From the NCBI GenBank assembly GCA_021298315.1, contig JAJTFC010000020.1, forward strand, positions 62,001-126,000: 64,000 nucleotides of DNA, read 5' to 3'. This document shows, in pieces, positions 9,036-19,238 of this stretch. The DNA comes from Planctomycetaceae bacterium (GTDB lineage: Bacteria; Planctomycetota; Planctomycetia; Pirellulales; Pirellulaceae). A program made the translations under genes and the position numbers. The stretch's first letter is position 1. Every line of letters begins with the position of its first letter. The notes beneath the pieces are model-generated. The model saw nothing but the letters and a program-made list of their open reading frames with translations, had not been told where the DNA came from and did not search any database.

Positions 9036-12000
9036 ATGTTCAGCCTCGGTTTTACCGCAGTTCGTCGACAGTTGCTCAAGGGCATCTGCTCGCTTTTTTC
9101 CGGGTTTCTTTTCTCAAGACTGAGGCTGCCAAACCCCAACCTTCCAGCGCTGACGCTCGCTGTGCTTGCGAACACAGCGGCCCTCGGATGGACTCAAATC
9201 GATGGAAACCGAACTGATTCTGGACCGACCAACCGACTTTTGGCTGGAGTTTACGCGAAAAATATCGATCCTGAATCGTTTCCGGTCTGGGTAAGCGGCG
9301 GAATTGTCGCGAGCAAGTCCGAGCGTATCGTCGACTCGTTGTTCGCTCGATCGCTCGTCATCGAGCAAGAGCAACCGGGGACGGGCCACGAAGCGATCGC
9401 TGTCTGTGTCGTCGATAGCCTAGGAGTGCCCGGTTGGATTGTCGAACAAGCCAAAGCGATCGTTGCCAAAGAGATTCCCCTTGCGCCCCATCAGGTGCTC
9501 ATCAGCGCCACCCATTCGCACTCCGCACCGGCCCTTATGGGGGCCCATGGGACGCCCGCCCAAGACGACTACGCTGAGAAAATGCCGGTTTGGATCGCCG
9601 AATCGATTATCGAGGCCTATCGAAAAAGAATCCCGGCCAAAATCGGAAGTGGCGTTTCCAATGCAGATCGCTTTATCCACTGCCGGCGCTGGTTCATGGA
9701 ACCAGGACGCGCCGGTGGGGTGCTTTTCAGCGGCCGAGAAACCAACCTCGTGGCGATGAATCCCGGTCACGACTCTCCTTACAAGATCCGACAGACCGCT
9801 GAAGTCGATCGAACGATACCCATCCTTTCGGTACAAACCCAAGAAGGCAAACCGCTAGCCATCTTGGCCTCGTTCTCGACGCATTACGCGGGCGCACCTG
9901 CTTTATCCTCCGATTACTTCGGGGTGGTCGCCAAGGAGCTTGCTCAAGAACTCCGTCCCGATAATCCGAACGCGTTTGTCGGCATCATGGCCAATGCCAC
10001 CAGCGGAGACGCCAACTGCATCGACTTTGCCAGACCGGCTAAAGCCTTCGATTACCGAGAGGTCGGTTCGTATGTCGCCGCGCGGATCCTGAGCGTTTTG
10101 CCATCGATCGAATACGAGGATCGTTCCGTGCTCGGAGGAAGACTCGAATTCCTCTCTGCGAACGTTCGTCTCGCCGACCCGGCCGAACTGGCGCAGGCGA
10201 CTGCCTATGTCGAATCAAAACTCGCTGATCGACTGCCGAGCAACATCGAGGAAAACTACGCCCGGGAAACCGTGCTCCTTGCGAAGATGCCTCCGACTCG
10301 CCAAGTTCCACTCCAGGCGCTGAGAGTCGGCGATATGGCGATCGTCGGCTATCCGACCGAGACCTACAACGCGACCGGACTTGCGGTACGCGCTTCGAGC
10401 CCGTTCCGAGTGACGCTCAATATCGGGCTTGCAAATGATTTGCTGGGTTATTTGCCCCCGGCCGACCAATTCCCACTCGGTGGCTATACCACCTGGAGGG
10501 CCCGAACAAGCTGCCTCGAAGAGGCGACCGAAGCCCGCGTCGTTGAGTCCCTTTCGTCCTTGGTCCATCAGTTGAGCACACCAAAAAACACGCCGAAACA
10601 AAGCAACCCAGGCGATCAACCCCTTCGCATCGAAAACTCTCTGCGACCCGACCTGCCAACGCCCAAACAGGTCGTTTTGCATCAGGGGCCTGATTCGGCC
10701 GTCAGCCCAGAGGATTCTCTGAGTCACTTTGAACTCCTCGCGCACCAACGGATCGAATTGGCCGCGTCTGAACCCTATGTGATCGACCCGGTCGCCATCC
10801 GCTTCGATGACGCTGGGAAACTATGGGTGGTCGAAATGAGTGATTACCCGACGAACCCAACAAACGAAGGACTTGGACGAATCCGGGTCCTGACGGATGA
10901 AAATCACGACGGTCGCTACGATCGGGCCACGGTTTTTGCCCAAGGTCTCTTGTTTCCAACCGGGATGCAATTGCACCGCGATGGGGCTTTGGTAAGCGTC
11001 GGCGGGAAGTTGATTTTCCTACGAGACACCGACCGCGATGGAAAGGCGGATCGGACCGAGGAGTGGCTCGAAGGTTTCGCCGTCGAGAATCCGCAGTTGC
11101 GATTCAATGATCCGGATTTTGGAATCGACGGTGCGCTCTATCTGGCCAACGGGCTGCGAAGCTCGAAGATCTCGCACCGAAGCGATTCATCCTCGCCTGA
11201 TGCAGCCGAGAGCTCAAGGACCATTTCGATCTCCAATAGCGACCTCCGCTGGGACTGGATCGGCCAGACGGGTCGAGCCATCGGGGGGCCGTCTCAGTTC
11301 GGTATGAGCTGGGATCGTTTTGGAAACCGATACTTCTGCAGCAACCGAAATCCCTGTGACTCGGTCGTCATCGAACCCCAGCAAGCAGCCCTGAGTCCAC
11401 TGGCCGGTCTGGCTCCCATGACAACTCCGGTTCTCCCACCCGGAGAGAAATCCACCGTGCGCCCCCTGGTCTCGGCTTGGACCACCTCCAACCTCCATGC
11501 CGGTCAGTTTACGGCCGCTTGCGGGGTCTTGATCAGCCAAAGCCCGCACCTTCCAGGCGCCTCCTTAGGAAATGCTCTCACCTGCGAACCGACCGGAAGC
11601 CTTGTTCACCGAGTCGGGATCGGGAGAGTCGGCGGCCGAACAGTTCCCGAGGAGCCCCAGCGCGATGCGGAGTGGCTCGCCAGCCGCGATCCTTGGTTCC
11701 GACCCGTCAACCTCGAAGAAGGCCCCGACGCGGGTATCTACGTCGTCGATATGCATCGTGCAGTGATCGAGCATCCGGATTGGGTACCCGAGGAACTCAA
11801 AAAACGCACCGATGAGCGTTGGGGTGACGATTGCGGAAGGATCTACCGGGTCGTCAGCAGCGACGCCCCTGCTGTCGATCCGATCTTCTTGGATTTGCAT
11901 CAACGCCCTCTATCCACAAGGGATACCGGCGAACTTTGCTCCCTGTTGGAGCACCCCAGAGCATGGATGCATCAGACCGCAGCTAGACTCCTTTTCGAAC

Positions 12001-13784
12001 GCGTCGCACAAGGAACCTCGGAGGAAAGGACCACGATTCACAATGCCCTCCTCGAGCATGTCCAAAGGGTAGCAGTTCAACCGAGCAACCCGACAGGAAT
12101 ACTCAGAGCCTTCTACCTGCTGAATGCTTCTGAAGTCTCTGAAGTCGCAGCGCCGCAGCCTACAACGTCTCCCGACCCTGTTTGCTCCGGTTGGCGTGCT
12201 TTGCTCGAAACCTTCTTGATAGACCCGAAAAATCCCTCGCATCGCGAGCCTGCACTCCGCGCTGCGCTTTGGCGTCTGGCAAGCCAAACCAACACGCAAT
12301 CCGAAGCGATCCTACGTACGACACCCATCGTCCTTCGCGACGCTCACCAAGAAGAAGCAACCCATTGCGCTTGGTACCTTGCGGACCTGTTTGCGAAGCA
12401 TCCGACGATCCCCACCGGGGATCTTTCTTCCCGGAAGGATTTGCTCGATGCGGCGGTCGCAAGATCGATCGACCTTGCCGATGATCCAAGCTGGCTCATG
12501 GCCATCAGCTCGGTATACCGCAGCGAACCAGAACTTTTTGCTTTGCCTTGGATCGAACAATCTGCAAAAGCGCTGGACGAGAAAAAGATGATCCGAACGT
12601 TTTCAACCACCGCTTTTGAATCCTTAGTCGCAAAGGTCGCGGCCCCCGCAGACTCTCGTTGGATCACGGCTCGCGATACCTGGTCTTCGCTTGCACTCAA
12701 AAGGCTCGAGTCGGGGCCGCCCCAAGACGAAACGCAACGACGCATAATCTTCGAGCCGCAGATGATCCTTCAATTAGCCGTCGCACGAGGGATCGCCAAA
12801 TCCACGGATTCCGCCTGGTTGGCGACCCAGAGCTCTCTTTGGACCGCTTGGGCAAACTCCCTTTCCAATCCACAGTTCTCTCCAAATATCCAATCGGGGA
12901 TCGCAGAGCTTCTCGCCATGCCGATTGCACCTGAACAATCCCGATTGTGCAAGAGGGCACTGCGTAGGGCGCTCGAGCAATGCGAGGATCCAGACCGGCG
13001 TCGAGCATACCTTGCAGCCTGGACTAAACATACCGAGGAACCGGAACTCGACGAGAAATCGAGTATCGACTGGATCTTGGAAAACTTTGACGGCGAAACT
13101 CCCGCGATGCGCGCGGTGATGTTCCAAGCGATCCGAAGTAGACCCGATCGGCTCGCGAAGTGGCTCGATGCAATCGATCGCCAACAGATCTCCAGTACAG
13201 GACTAGATGCGAGTCAAATCCAATCGCTGATGCAAGTCACCGGAGATCTGCAACCGAGAGTTGCTAAGTGGCTCTCAGGCCGAGTCCAACCCGACCGGCA
13301 GAAGGTCATCGATCGCTACACGGATTGCCTGAGCCTTGAGGCCAACCTGGAGCGAGGTAAGCAACACTTCATCCAGCATTGCTCGGCCTGCCACCGGATC
13401 GATGGATTGGGCTTAGGAATCGGCCCAGACATTTCAGACTCACGCACCCAAACCCCGACACAATTGCTCGTTGCAATCTTGGATCCAAATCGCGCGATCG
13501 ACAACAACTACTATCGCGTGAGAGTCCAATTGAAAGAAGGAACGATCCACGACGGAATCGTCGTCGAGGAATCTTCGGAACACCTGATCTTGAAAAACCA
13601 ACATTCAGCCCGCACAGTGCTCAGCCAAAGCCAAATCGAGGCGATCAAATCCAGCGGAGTGTCGCTTATGCCCGAAGGCATCGAGGCCCAGTTGGACCAA
13701 CAAGCCATGGCGGATTTGATCGGATACATCAAAAACTGGCGCTATATCGGAGGAGAGTCCCCCGCTTTGCAAAAATCCCGTTAG
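9036..13784 (+). CDS. Neutral ceramidase-like domain fused to PVC-type dehydrogenase and cytochrome c
   Basis: 1582 residues. A hydrophobic export segment is seen at about residues 37-53. Residues of about 60-510 form a neutral/alkaline ceramidase-like hydrolase with the metal-binding pattern THSHSAP and later THYAGAP. From about 561 a PVC-type beta-propeller dehydrogenase domain begins (ELAASEPYVIDPVAIRFDD), followed by a helical HEAT-like region. The C-terminus has a cytochrome c motif, CSACH near residue 1449, and GLGIGPDIS. Ceramidase-like and PVC dehydrogenase domains are normally encoded separately; one polypeptide with both plus a heme is unusual. The protein should be periplasmic or surface located. 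The exact start is uncertain because the first 35 residues look atypical. Confidence 0.85.
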   Translation: MFSLGFTAVRRQLLKGICSLFSGFLFSRLRLPNPNLPALTLAVLANTAALGWTQIDGNRTDSGPTNRLLAGVYAKNIDPESFPVWVSGGIVASKSERIVDSLFARSLVIEQEQPGTGHEAIAVCVVDSLGVPGWIVEQAKAIVAKEIPLAPHQVLISATHSHSAPALMGAHGTPAQDDYAEKMPVWIAESIIEAYRKRIPAKIGSGVSNADRFIHCRRWFMEPGRAGGVLFSGRETNLVAMNPGHDSPYKIRQTAEVDRTIPILSVQTQEGKPLAILASFSTHYAGAPALSSDYFGVVAKELAQELRPDNPNAFVGIMANATSGDANCIDFARPAKAFDYREVGSYVAARILSVLPSIEYEDRSVLGGRLEFLSANVRLADPAELAQATAYVESKLADRLPSNIEENYARETVLLAKMPPTRQVPLQALRVGDMAIVGYPTETYNATGLAVRASSPFRVTLNIGLANDLLGYLPPADQFPLGGYTTWRARTSCLEEATEARVVESLSSLVHQLSTPKNTPKQSNPGDQPLRIENSLRPDLPTPKQVVLHQGPDSAVSPEDSLSHFELLAHQRIELAASEPYVIDPVAIRFDDAGKLWVVEMSDYPTNPTNEGLGRIRVLTDENHDGRYDRATVFAQGLLFPTGMQLHRDGALVSVGGKLIFLRDTDRDGKADRTEEWLEGFAVENPQLRFNDPDFGIDGALYLANGLRSSKISHRSDSSSPDAAESSRTISISNSDLRWDWIGQTGRAIGGPSQFGMSWDRFGNRYFCSNRNPCDSVVIEPQQAALSPLAGLAPMTTPVLPPGEKSTVRPLVSAWTTSNLHAGQFTAACGVLISQSPHLPGASLGNALTCEPTGSLVHRVGIGRVGGRTVPEEPQRDAEWLASRDPWFRPVNLEEGPDAGIYVVDMHRAVIEHPDWVPEELKKRTDERWGDDCGRIYRVVSSDAPAVDPIFLDLHQRPLSTRDTGELCSLLEHPRAWMHQTAARLLFERVAQGTSEERTTIHNALLEHVQRVAVQPSNPTGILRAFYLLNASEVSEVAAPQPTTSPDPVCSGWRALLETFLIDPKNPSHREPALRAALWRLASQTNTQSEAILRTTPIVLRDAHQEEATHCAWYLADLFAKHPTIPTGDLSSRKDLLDAAVARSIDLADDPSWLMAISSVYRSEPELFALPWIEQSAKALDEKKMIRTFSTTAFESLVAKVAAPADSRWITARDTWSSLALKRLESGPPQDETQRRIIFEPQMILQLAVARGIAKSTDSAWLATQSSLWTAWANSLSNPQFSPNIQSGIAELLAMPIAPEQSRLCKRALRRALEQCEDPDRRRAYLAAWTKHTEEPELDEKSSIDWILENFDGETPAMRAVMFQAIRSRPDRLAKWLDAIDRQQISSTGLDASQIQSLMQVTGDLQPRVAKWLSGRVQPDRQKVIDRYTDCLSLEANLERGKQHFIQHCSACHRIDGLGLGIGPDISDSRTQTPTQLLVAILDPNRAIDNNYYRVRVQLKEGTIHDGIVVEESSEHLILKNQHSARTVLSQSQIEAIKSSGVSLMPEGIEAQLDQQAMADLIGYIKNWRYIGGESPALQKSR

Positions 13785-13799
13785 GAGCTTCGATAACCA

Positions 13800-15212
13800 A
13801 TGGTAGAGCACATCCGAATGAAACTCACCGCGTTGTTGGTGTCGCTTTGCTTGGGGGGCAATGGCCAAGCCATCGCGGAACAACCAGCTTCGAACCAACG
13901 CGCGTCTGAACCCAAACTCGGACATTTTAAGATCGACGCGACGATCCCGCTTGGACATCGTTGTATGGGCATACTCCCCACGAAGTCGCAATCGATCAGC
14001 GATGGATTGGAATTGCACGGGTTTGTCCTCTTGGGACAGCAACCCCCGATCGTCGTCGTCGCGATCGACTGGTGCGAGATCCGAAATCAATCGTACGACG
14101 AATGGCGATCGAGATTGGCCAAGGTTGCAGGTACACAGCCAGAGCGAGTGCTCGTCAGTTCGTTGCACCAACACGATGCACCGGTGATCGACTCCGAAGC
14201 CCAAGACTTGCTCGATCAGGTCGGGTTGCAAAACGAATTGTTCGACCGTTCTTTTCACGAAGATGTCCTTACACGAGCCGAGAAGGCCTTGTCTTCCGCA
14301 ATCGAAGATGCCCAGCCGGTGTCGCATGTCGGATACGCCCAATCCGTCGTGATCGATGTCGCATCGAATCGACGAGTCGTCGATGCCTCGGGAAATGTAA
14401 GCTTTTCCCGAGGAAGTAGCAGCGGTCGAGATCCACGGTTTCAACAAGCTCCAGAAGGCCTAATCGATCCGCTTTTACGCACGATTTCATTTTGGAGTCA
14501 GAATCAGTGCTTGGTCGAGTACCATGCTTATGCGACCCATCCGATGAGCTATTACGGCAAAGGGGAAGTGACCTCAGATTTCGTCGGTCTTGCTCGCAAA
14601 CGACTCGCTAGGCTCGACCGCTCAATCCATCCGATCTACGCATCCGGATGCAGCGGGGATGTCACGGCGGGCAAGTTCAATGATGGCTCGCCAGAAGCGC
14701 GCGAGGAACTCACTCGAAAGATCTACGAAGCGATGCTTGCGAATCGCAAAGGGGTCAAAAAGGATCCTGTGCCCGAGACGTGGGGCTTTCGAAACCTCCC
14801 GTTGGAACTTACCTATTCGCACGCCGAGCCATTGCAAAAGGAACCCATGGAGCGAGCCCTCCATGACGGATCGTTGTCGGTCGAGAAGAGAATTCTAGCG
14901 GCCATGGGTTTGGCCTCATGGAACAGGGGCCAAGTCCGAAAGCAGCCGATCGATATGCCTTGCATCGATTTGGGCATTGCTCGGTTGGTACTTTTTCCTG
15001 GGGAAAGCTTTGTGGGGTACCAGCACATCGCCCAAGAAGCCAGCGGAGCATTGCCGCTACTACCGGTCGGCTATGGAGAATGCTGGACCGGGTATGTGCC
15101 GACCGATGCGGCATTCGCGGACGGGTTTGACGAGTCCTGGTTATGGGTAGCACCCGGTGCGCAAAGTCGAATCGAGCGGGTTTTGCAAGACCTGCTCGAT
15201 TCGAAGCTTTGA
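13800..15212 (+). CDS. Neutral/alkaline non-lysosomal ceramidase-like secreted protein
   Basis: 470 residues, with a signal peptide (LTALLVSLCLGGNGQAIA). The ceramidase-like zinc site is suggested by LHQHDAP, THPMSYYGKGE and the GCSGDVT motif. The gene begins 15 bp after the large ceramidase-dehydrogenase fusion and is almost certainly co-transcribed. An AGGAG at 13783-13787 precedes ATG 13800 by 12 bp; an in-frame ATG at 13818 is an alternative that leaves the signal peptide intact. Ceramidases hydrolyse N-acyl sphingosines, but planctomycete members of this family are poorly characterised, so the substrate remains open. Confidence 0.8.
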   Translation: MVEHIRMKLTALLVSLCLGGNGQAIAEQPASNQRASEPKLGHFKIDATIPLGHRCMGILPTKSQSISDGLELHGFVLLGQQPPIVVVAIDWCEIRNQSYDEWRSRLAKVAGTQPERVLVSSLHQHDAPVIDSEAQDLLDQVGLQNELFDRSFHEDVLTRAEKALSSAIEDAQPVSHVGYAQSVVIDVASNRRVVDASGNVSFSRGSSSGRDPRFQQAPEGLIDPLLRTISFWSQNQCLVEYHAYATHPMSYYGKGEVTSDFVGLARKRLARLDRSIHPIYASGCSGDVTAGKFNDGSPEAREELTRKIYEAMLANRKGVKKDPVPETWGFRNLPLELTYSHAEPLQKEPMERALHDGSLSVEKRILAAMGLASWNRGQVRKQPIDMPCIDLGIARLVLFPGESFVGYQHIAQEASGALPLLPVGYGECWTGYVPTDAAFADGFDESWLWVAPGAQSRIERVLQDLLDSKL

Positions 15213-15229
15213 GAACGGAGCTGGGGCGA

Positions 15230-16660
15230 TCAAACCGCGTCTGAATGGATGATCGTGACAGTCGCTAGGCTTGCTTGCCCGTCGGGAGTGCGGAGAGTGT
15301 AAGCGAATTGATCTCCTTGCCTAACGTTGTAGGCCCCTAAGAAGCCTGGCGTGTAGACGATTTTGCGTGTCACAGGGTCCCACTCGACGGTCGCATCGGA
15401 ATGCGCCCAAGGTGTAATCTCAACGGATACCGCGCTTGGGTCGGTTGCGAAAGCCTTCAAATCGTCATTCGCAAAAATATCCAACGAGACAGAATCAGTG
15501 CGGCTTACAGAGGTGAAGACGTCGTCGACGGCAACCGGATCGACGGGATTGGTCGGCTTGGTGACTCGTACGAGAGTTTCGGCAAACACAGCACCGTAGT
15601 TGACTCCGATGCTACTGTAGAGGAAACCATAACCGTTGAGTCGAATGCCGGTTTTCGATGAGTAACCATCGGCTGGTCGGAAGAAGAGGTTCGCAAGAAT
15701 TAGGTTCACATCGGAAACGTCACCAAAAATCCAAACGCCGTTGGCGCCAGGATACAAAGTTCCCGACTCTGTAGTGCTCCGAGAGGACAATTCTCCCACA
15801 AATCGCTGACCGACCGAGAAACCCTCTGTAAACTCCCACGACAGGTAAACACCCGCCTTGGCCCCGTCGAAGCCTGAGTAATCGAACTGAATCAATGGGG
15901 CAAAGTCCGCTCCACGGAAGCTAAGTTCTTGTCCTGCTGAACCCTCGATAGTCTCTGGCATACGCAAAGCGTACCTGACGGATTCATCCACTGCGGCTTC
16001 ATATTTGATCGAAGCAAAAGCCGACGAGCGACGCCCATCGCTCGATTCGATCATGTAGAGGAAGCGGTCGTAGTTGGCGCTCGATTCGTTCGGGGTATAC
16101 ACCACCACCATCTTGTCTGGGTTGCTCGACGATGCTCGCACAGCGACCGTTCCTGTTCCAGGCAACCCTAGTTCGACGATCCTGAGACCTTCTCCGATAT
16201 CATTCATCAGCACATCGATCTCGATCTCCGGTTTCTGGGCCGCATCGGATGCCACATAGACAAGTTCCCCATCGTCCACAGCGATAACCTCGCCTTGGGT
16301 ACCTTCGCCTGATCCACCACGCGGCGATGACGATGGCATATAAGTCATAAATCCCTCGTTAAGCGCATCGATGACCACCAACGCGTCGATCGGGCTGACA
16401 AAGCCGTCGTTGTTGGTGTCGGCCATCATCGAAATGCTTGAACCGATGCCTCGGTCCGATCGATTTAATTCATCGATGACCGCCAGTGCATCGATCGGAG
16501 AAGAAAAACCGTCCATGTTGACATCCGATGGATTCAACCAGTTGTGCCGAATTTCGATAAAACCATCGACGGCCATCAAGGCCCGGGACTCAAGTCGCTC
16601 CAGCACCAAACGTCGACGGAGGTTGTTTCTATCCGATTTCTTCTTCGATGTGTTGGGCAT
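15230..16660 (-). CDS. Dockerin type I/cadherin-like surface protein with planctomycete N-terminal motif
   Basis: 476 residues. It opens with a basic stretch and LERLESRALMA, an N-terminal motif common in large secreted planctomycete proteins. Two dockerin-like calcium loops follow, DVNMDGFSSPIDALAVIDEL near residue 48 and DTNNDGFVSPIDALVVIDAL near residue 85. The rest has bacterial Ig/cadherin-like segments, e.g. VDDGELVYVASDA and VDDVFTSVSRTDSVSLDIF. It probably is an extracellular structural or adhesion protein; dockerin repeats suggest assembly with a partner, but no cohesin is visible here. The gene is convergent with the ceramidase operon, with a gap of only 17 bp. Confidence 0.8.
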   Translation of the reverse strand: MPNTSKKKSDRNNLRRRLVLERLESRALMAVDGFIEIRHNWLNPSDVNMDGFSSPIDALAVIDELNRSDRGIGSSISMMADTNNDGFVSPIDALVVIDALNEGFMTYMPSSSPRGGSGEGTQGEVIAVDDGELVYVASDAAQKPEIEIDVLMNDIGEGLRIVELGLPGTGTVAVRASSSNPDKMVVVYTPNESSANYDRFLYMIESSDGRRSSAFASIKYEAAVDESVRYALRMPETIEGSAGQELSFRGADFAPLIQFDYSGFDGAKAGVYLSWEFTEGFSVGQRFVGELSSRSTTESGTLYPGANGVWIFGDVSDVNLILANLFFRPADGYSSKTGIRLNGYGFLYSSIGVNYGAVFAETLVRVTKPTNPVDPVAVDDVFTSVSRTDSVSLDIFANDDLKAFATDPSAVSVEITPWAHSDATVEWDPVTRKIVYTPGFLGAYNVRQGDQFAYTLRTPDGQASLATVTIIHSDAV

Positions 16661-16830
16661 AAATCACTCCATAAATTCCATGAAAGCGTGGCGCGTTCGA
16701 AGCCTGAAATGTGTCAAATTGTCGTATCGCGACTACATAGGATAACACTTCGTCAACCGGCGGGATAACAAAATCTTAATTTCCTGGAGAATCGAACCTG
16801 CTTTGAGATTTTTTGCTACCTATTTGCTCC

Positions 16831-18558
16831 CTAGAAGATGTCCGGTTCTTTTCCGTAATCGCCACCTTCGAGAAAATCGAAATCGCAGCCCCGGTCCGCT
16901 TGCGTCACATGCTTGGTGTAGAGCCAGGTATATCCTCGGGAGGCGTGCTCAGGGGCCGGTCTCCAGTGCTCCTTGCGTTGGGAGAGGATTTCCTCGGAGA
17001 CCAAAAGCGATATGCGTCTGGCCGGAACGTCAAGTTCGATGATATCGCCGGTTTGTACCCAGGCTAAGGGACCGCCTAGACGCGACTCCGGAGAGACGTG
17101 CAGGACGCAGGTTCCGTAGCTCGTTCCGCTCATCCGAGCGTCGGAGATTCGGACCATATCGCGTACCCCAGCTTTGAGCAGTTTCTCCGGGATCGGAAGC
17201 ATCCCCCACTCGGGGAACCCAGGGGCGCCTAAGGGACCGGCATCTTTGAGGACCAGGACCGAATCGGCCGTGACGGGTAAATCCGGATCGTGGATTCGTT
17301 TTTTGAGATCCGGATAGTTTTCGAAAACCACCGCTGGACCTCGGTGTTGCAGCAACCGGGCGGTCGAGGCTGAAGCTTTGATCACACACCCATTGGGAGC
17401 CAGATTGCCTCGCAATACGCAAGTTCCTCCCTGTTCCACGATAGGATCGCTCGTGGTTCGGATCACATCCGGGTCGATCCTTTGCGATTGGGCGATCGAG
17501 TCGGCCAGAGTCCGACCATCGACCTGTTTGGCCGACGTATCGAGCAGGCCCTGCAATCCGGTCCAGAGAGCTCGCAAACCACCTGCCCTATGGAAATCCT
17601 CCATCAAGTACTTGCCGCTTGGGCGAATATTCGCAAGGACAGGAACTTTTCTGGACCAGGCATCGAAATCATCCAAGGAAACTTTGAGGCCTGCTCGGCC
17701 CGCCATGGCGATCAAATGGACGATGGCGTTGGTCGACCCGCCGATAGCCAGTTGGGTGATCATGGCATTGATAAACGAGCCGGCCGAGAGCAACCGCGAG
17801 GGTTTCCGATCGGTCCAGGCCAGTTCGACGGCGAGTCGGCCGGTAGCGACGGCAAGTCGGGAGTGTTCGGCCACGACGGCCGGGATGGAGCTAGCTCCCG
17901 GCAGGGTCATCCCGAGGGCTTCGGCGATGCAGGCCATGGTCGACGCGGTGCCCATGGTCATGCAGGTTCCCGCCGAGCGGGCGATGCAGTTTTCGATTTC
18001 TTTCCATTCACCGTCGCAAAGGTTCCCCGCGCAGCGCTCTGCCCAGTACTTCCAAGCGTCGGTGCCGCTGCCCAAAGTGGTATCGCGCCAATGGGCATTG
18101 AGCATCGGACCGGCAGGGAGAAAAACGCTCGGGATATCGGCGCTCAGAGCCCCCATGAGCATCGCAGGAACTGTCTTATCGCACCCCCCCATCAAAACCG
18201 CAGCATCGATGGGGTGGCACCGCAGGACCTCTTCGGTCTCCATCGCCAACAGATTGCGATAGAGCATGGTGGTGGGTTTCATGAGCATTTCGCCAAGGCT
18301 CATTACAGGGATTTCCACTGGAAATCCTCCGGCTTGGAGCACCCCGCGTTTGACCTCTTGAACCCGCTCGCGGAAATGCGAGTGGCAGGTATTCATCTCG
18401 CTCCAGGTATTGAGCACTCCGACGATCGGCTTGTTCTCGAAGTCTTGATCGTCGAGCCCCATCCCTTTGAATCGCGATCGGTGTCCGAAGCTGCGCAGAT
18501 CATCCGGTCCAAACCAGCGATGGGAACGGAGTTTACTTGGGTCATTCGGGGAATTCAT
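16831..18558 (-). CDS. IlvD/EDD family dehydratase, L-arabinonate dehydratase type
   Basis: 575 residues. The [2Fe-2S] ligand cysteines are visible at C58 (NTCHSHF), C126 (MGGCDKT) and C199 (AGTCMTMG); Mg-binding candidates are E90, D127 and K128, and the catalytic serine lies in RMSGTSYGT. From memory, these positions are offset by one from the ligands reported for the Rhizobium L-arabinonate dehydratase. That favours a sugar-acid dehydratase making a 2-keto-3-deoxy acid over the branched-chain enzyme IlvD, though IlvD activity cannot be excluded. It follows the upp gene by 36 bp on the same strand and may share its transcript. The window also holds mannonate dehydratase, so hexuronate/aldonate use is plausible. 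Confidence 0.85.
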   Translation of the reverse strand: MNSPNDPSKLRSHRWFGPDDLRSFGHRSRFKGMGLDDQDFENKPIVGVLNTWSEMNTCHSHFRERVQEVKRGVLQAGGFPVEIPVMSLGEMLMKPTTMLYRNLLAMETEEVLRCHPIDAAVLMGGCDKTVPAMLMGALSADIPSVFLPAGPMLNAHWRDTTLGSGTDAWKYWAERCAGNLCDGEWKEIENCIARSAGTCMTMGTASTMACIAEALGMTLPGASSIPAVVAEHSRLAVATGRLAVELAWTDRKPSRLLSAGSFINAMITQLAIGGSTNAIVHLIAMAGRAGLKVSLDDFDAWSRKVPVLANIRPSGKYLMEDFHRAGGLRALWTGLQGLLDTSAKQVDGRTLADSIAQSQRIDPDVIRTTSDPIVEQGGTCVLRGNLAPNGCVIKASASTARLLQHRGPAVVFENYPDLKKRIHDPDLPVTADSVLVLKDAGPLGAPGFPEWGMLPIPEKLLKAGVRDMVRISDARMSGTSYGTCVLHVSPESRLGGPLAWVQTGDIIELDVPARRISLLVSEEILSQRKEHWRPAPEHASRGYTWLYTKHVTQADRGCDFDFLEGGDYGKEPDIF

Positions 18559-18594
18559 ATTTGGGTATCGGTCGCTGCGTTGGATTCTTAGTTT

Positions 18595-19224
18595 TCACTG
18601 TCGGGTATTAAAGATACGATCGCCGGCATCGCCCAATCCCGGCACGATAAATTTCTGTTCGTTGAGCTCCTGATCGACCGCCCCGACGTAGATGGATACA
18701 TCGGGGTGCTCTTCGTGCAAAGCGCGGATCCCCTCAGGGGCGGCAATGACGCTCAAGACCCGCACATCGGTAACGCCCCAGCGTTTCAAGGCCGCGACGG
18801 CCACGCGGATCGAACCACCCGTGGCGAGCATCGGGTCGAGGACAAAGCCCACCTGGGCCGGATCGTCCTTGGGAAGTTTACAATAGTATTCGATCGGCTT
18901 GGCGGTCTGTTCGTCACGGTACATGCCCAAGTGCCAGACTTCGGCGTTGGGGATCAGTTCGAGGATCGGTTCGACGAGTCCGAGTCCGGCTCGAAGGATT
19001 GGGATAATCGCGATGCGCTGAGCGATTCTCGAGACCCGCATCCGAGTCAGTGGAGTTTCGATTTCGAACCCTGTTAAACTCAAGTCTTCGGTGGCCCGGA
19101 CGGCCAGGAGCATCGAGAGCAATCGGATTTGGTTGCGGAAAAGCACCGGTGGGGTCGATCGGTCTCTGAGGATGGCCAAATGGTGTTTTGCCAGGGGGTG
19201 ATGCAATTCGACGATCTTGGACAT
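18595..19224 (-). CDS. upp: Uracil phosphoribosyltransferase
   Basis: 209 residues, the normal UPRTase length. The enzyme converts uracil and PRPP to UMP in pyrimidine salvage. Visible signatures are the N-terminal HHPLAKHHLAILRD, the RAGLGLVEPILELIP segment, and the PRPP-binding loop LDPMLATGGS, plus the C-terminal FIVPGLGDAGDR motif that contacts uracil. It lies between the VWA protein gene (14 bp upstream) and the sugar-acid dehydratase gene (36 bp downstream), a probable operon without an obvious shared pathway. Confidence 0.96.
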   Translation of the reverse strand: MSKIVELHHPLAKHHLAILRDRSTPPVLFRNQIRLLSMLLAVRATEDLSLTGFEIETPLTRMRVSRIAQRIAIIPILRAGLGLVEPILELIPNAEVWHLGMYRDEQTAKPIEYYCKLPKDDPAQVGFVLDPMLATGGSIRVAVAALKRWGVTDVRVLSVIAAPEGIRALHEEHPDVSIYVGAVDQELNEQKFIVPGLGDAGDRIFNTRQ

Positions 19225-19238
19225 TCTCTACGAGCTTT

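Noticed and set aside
13605-14447. 280-codon open frame on the minus strand
   Set aside because: It runs antisense through the 3' end of the ceramidase-dehydrogenase gene and the 5' half of the second ceramidase-like gene, both with clear family motifs. The antisense product shows no recognisable domain.
17482-18591. 369-codon open frame on the plus strand
   Set aside because: Antisense to the dehydratase gene at 16831-18558, whose Fe-S ligands and motifs are intact. The composition (Arg/Gly/His-rich) is typical of a non-coding shadow frame.
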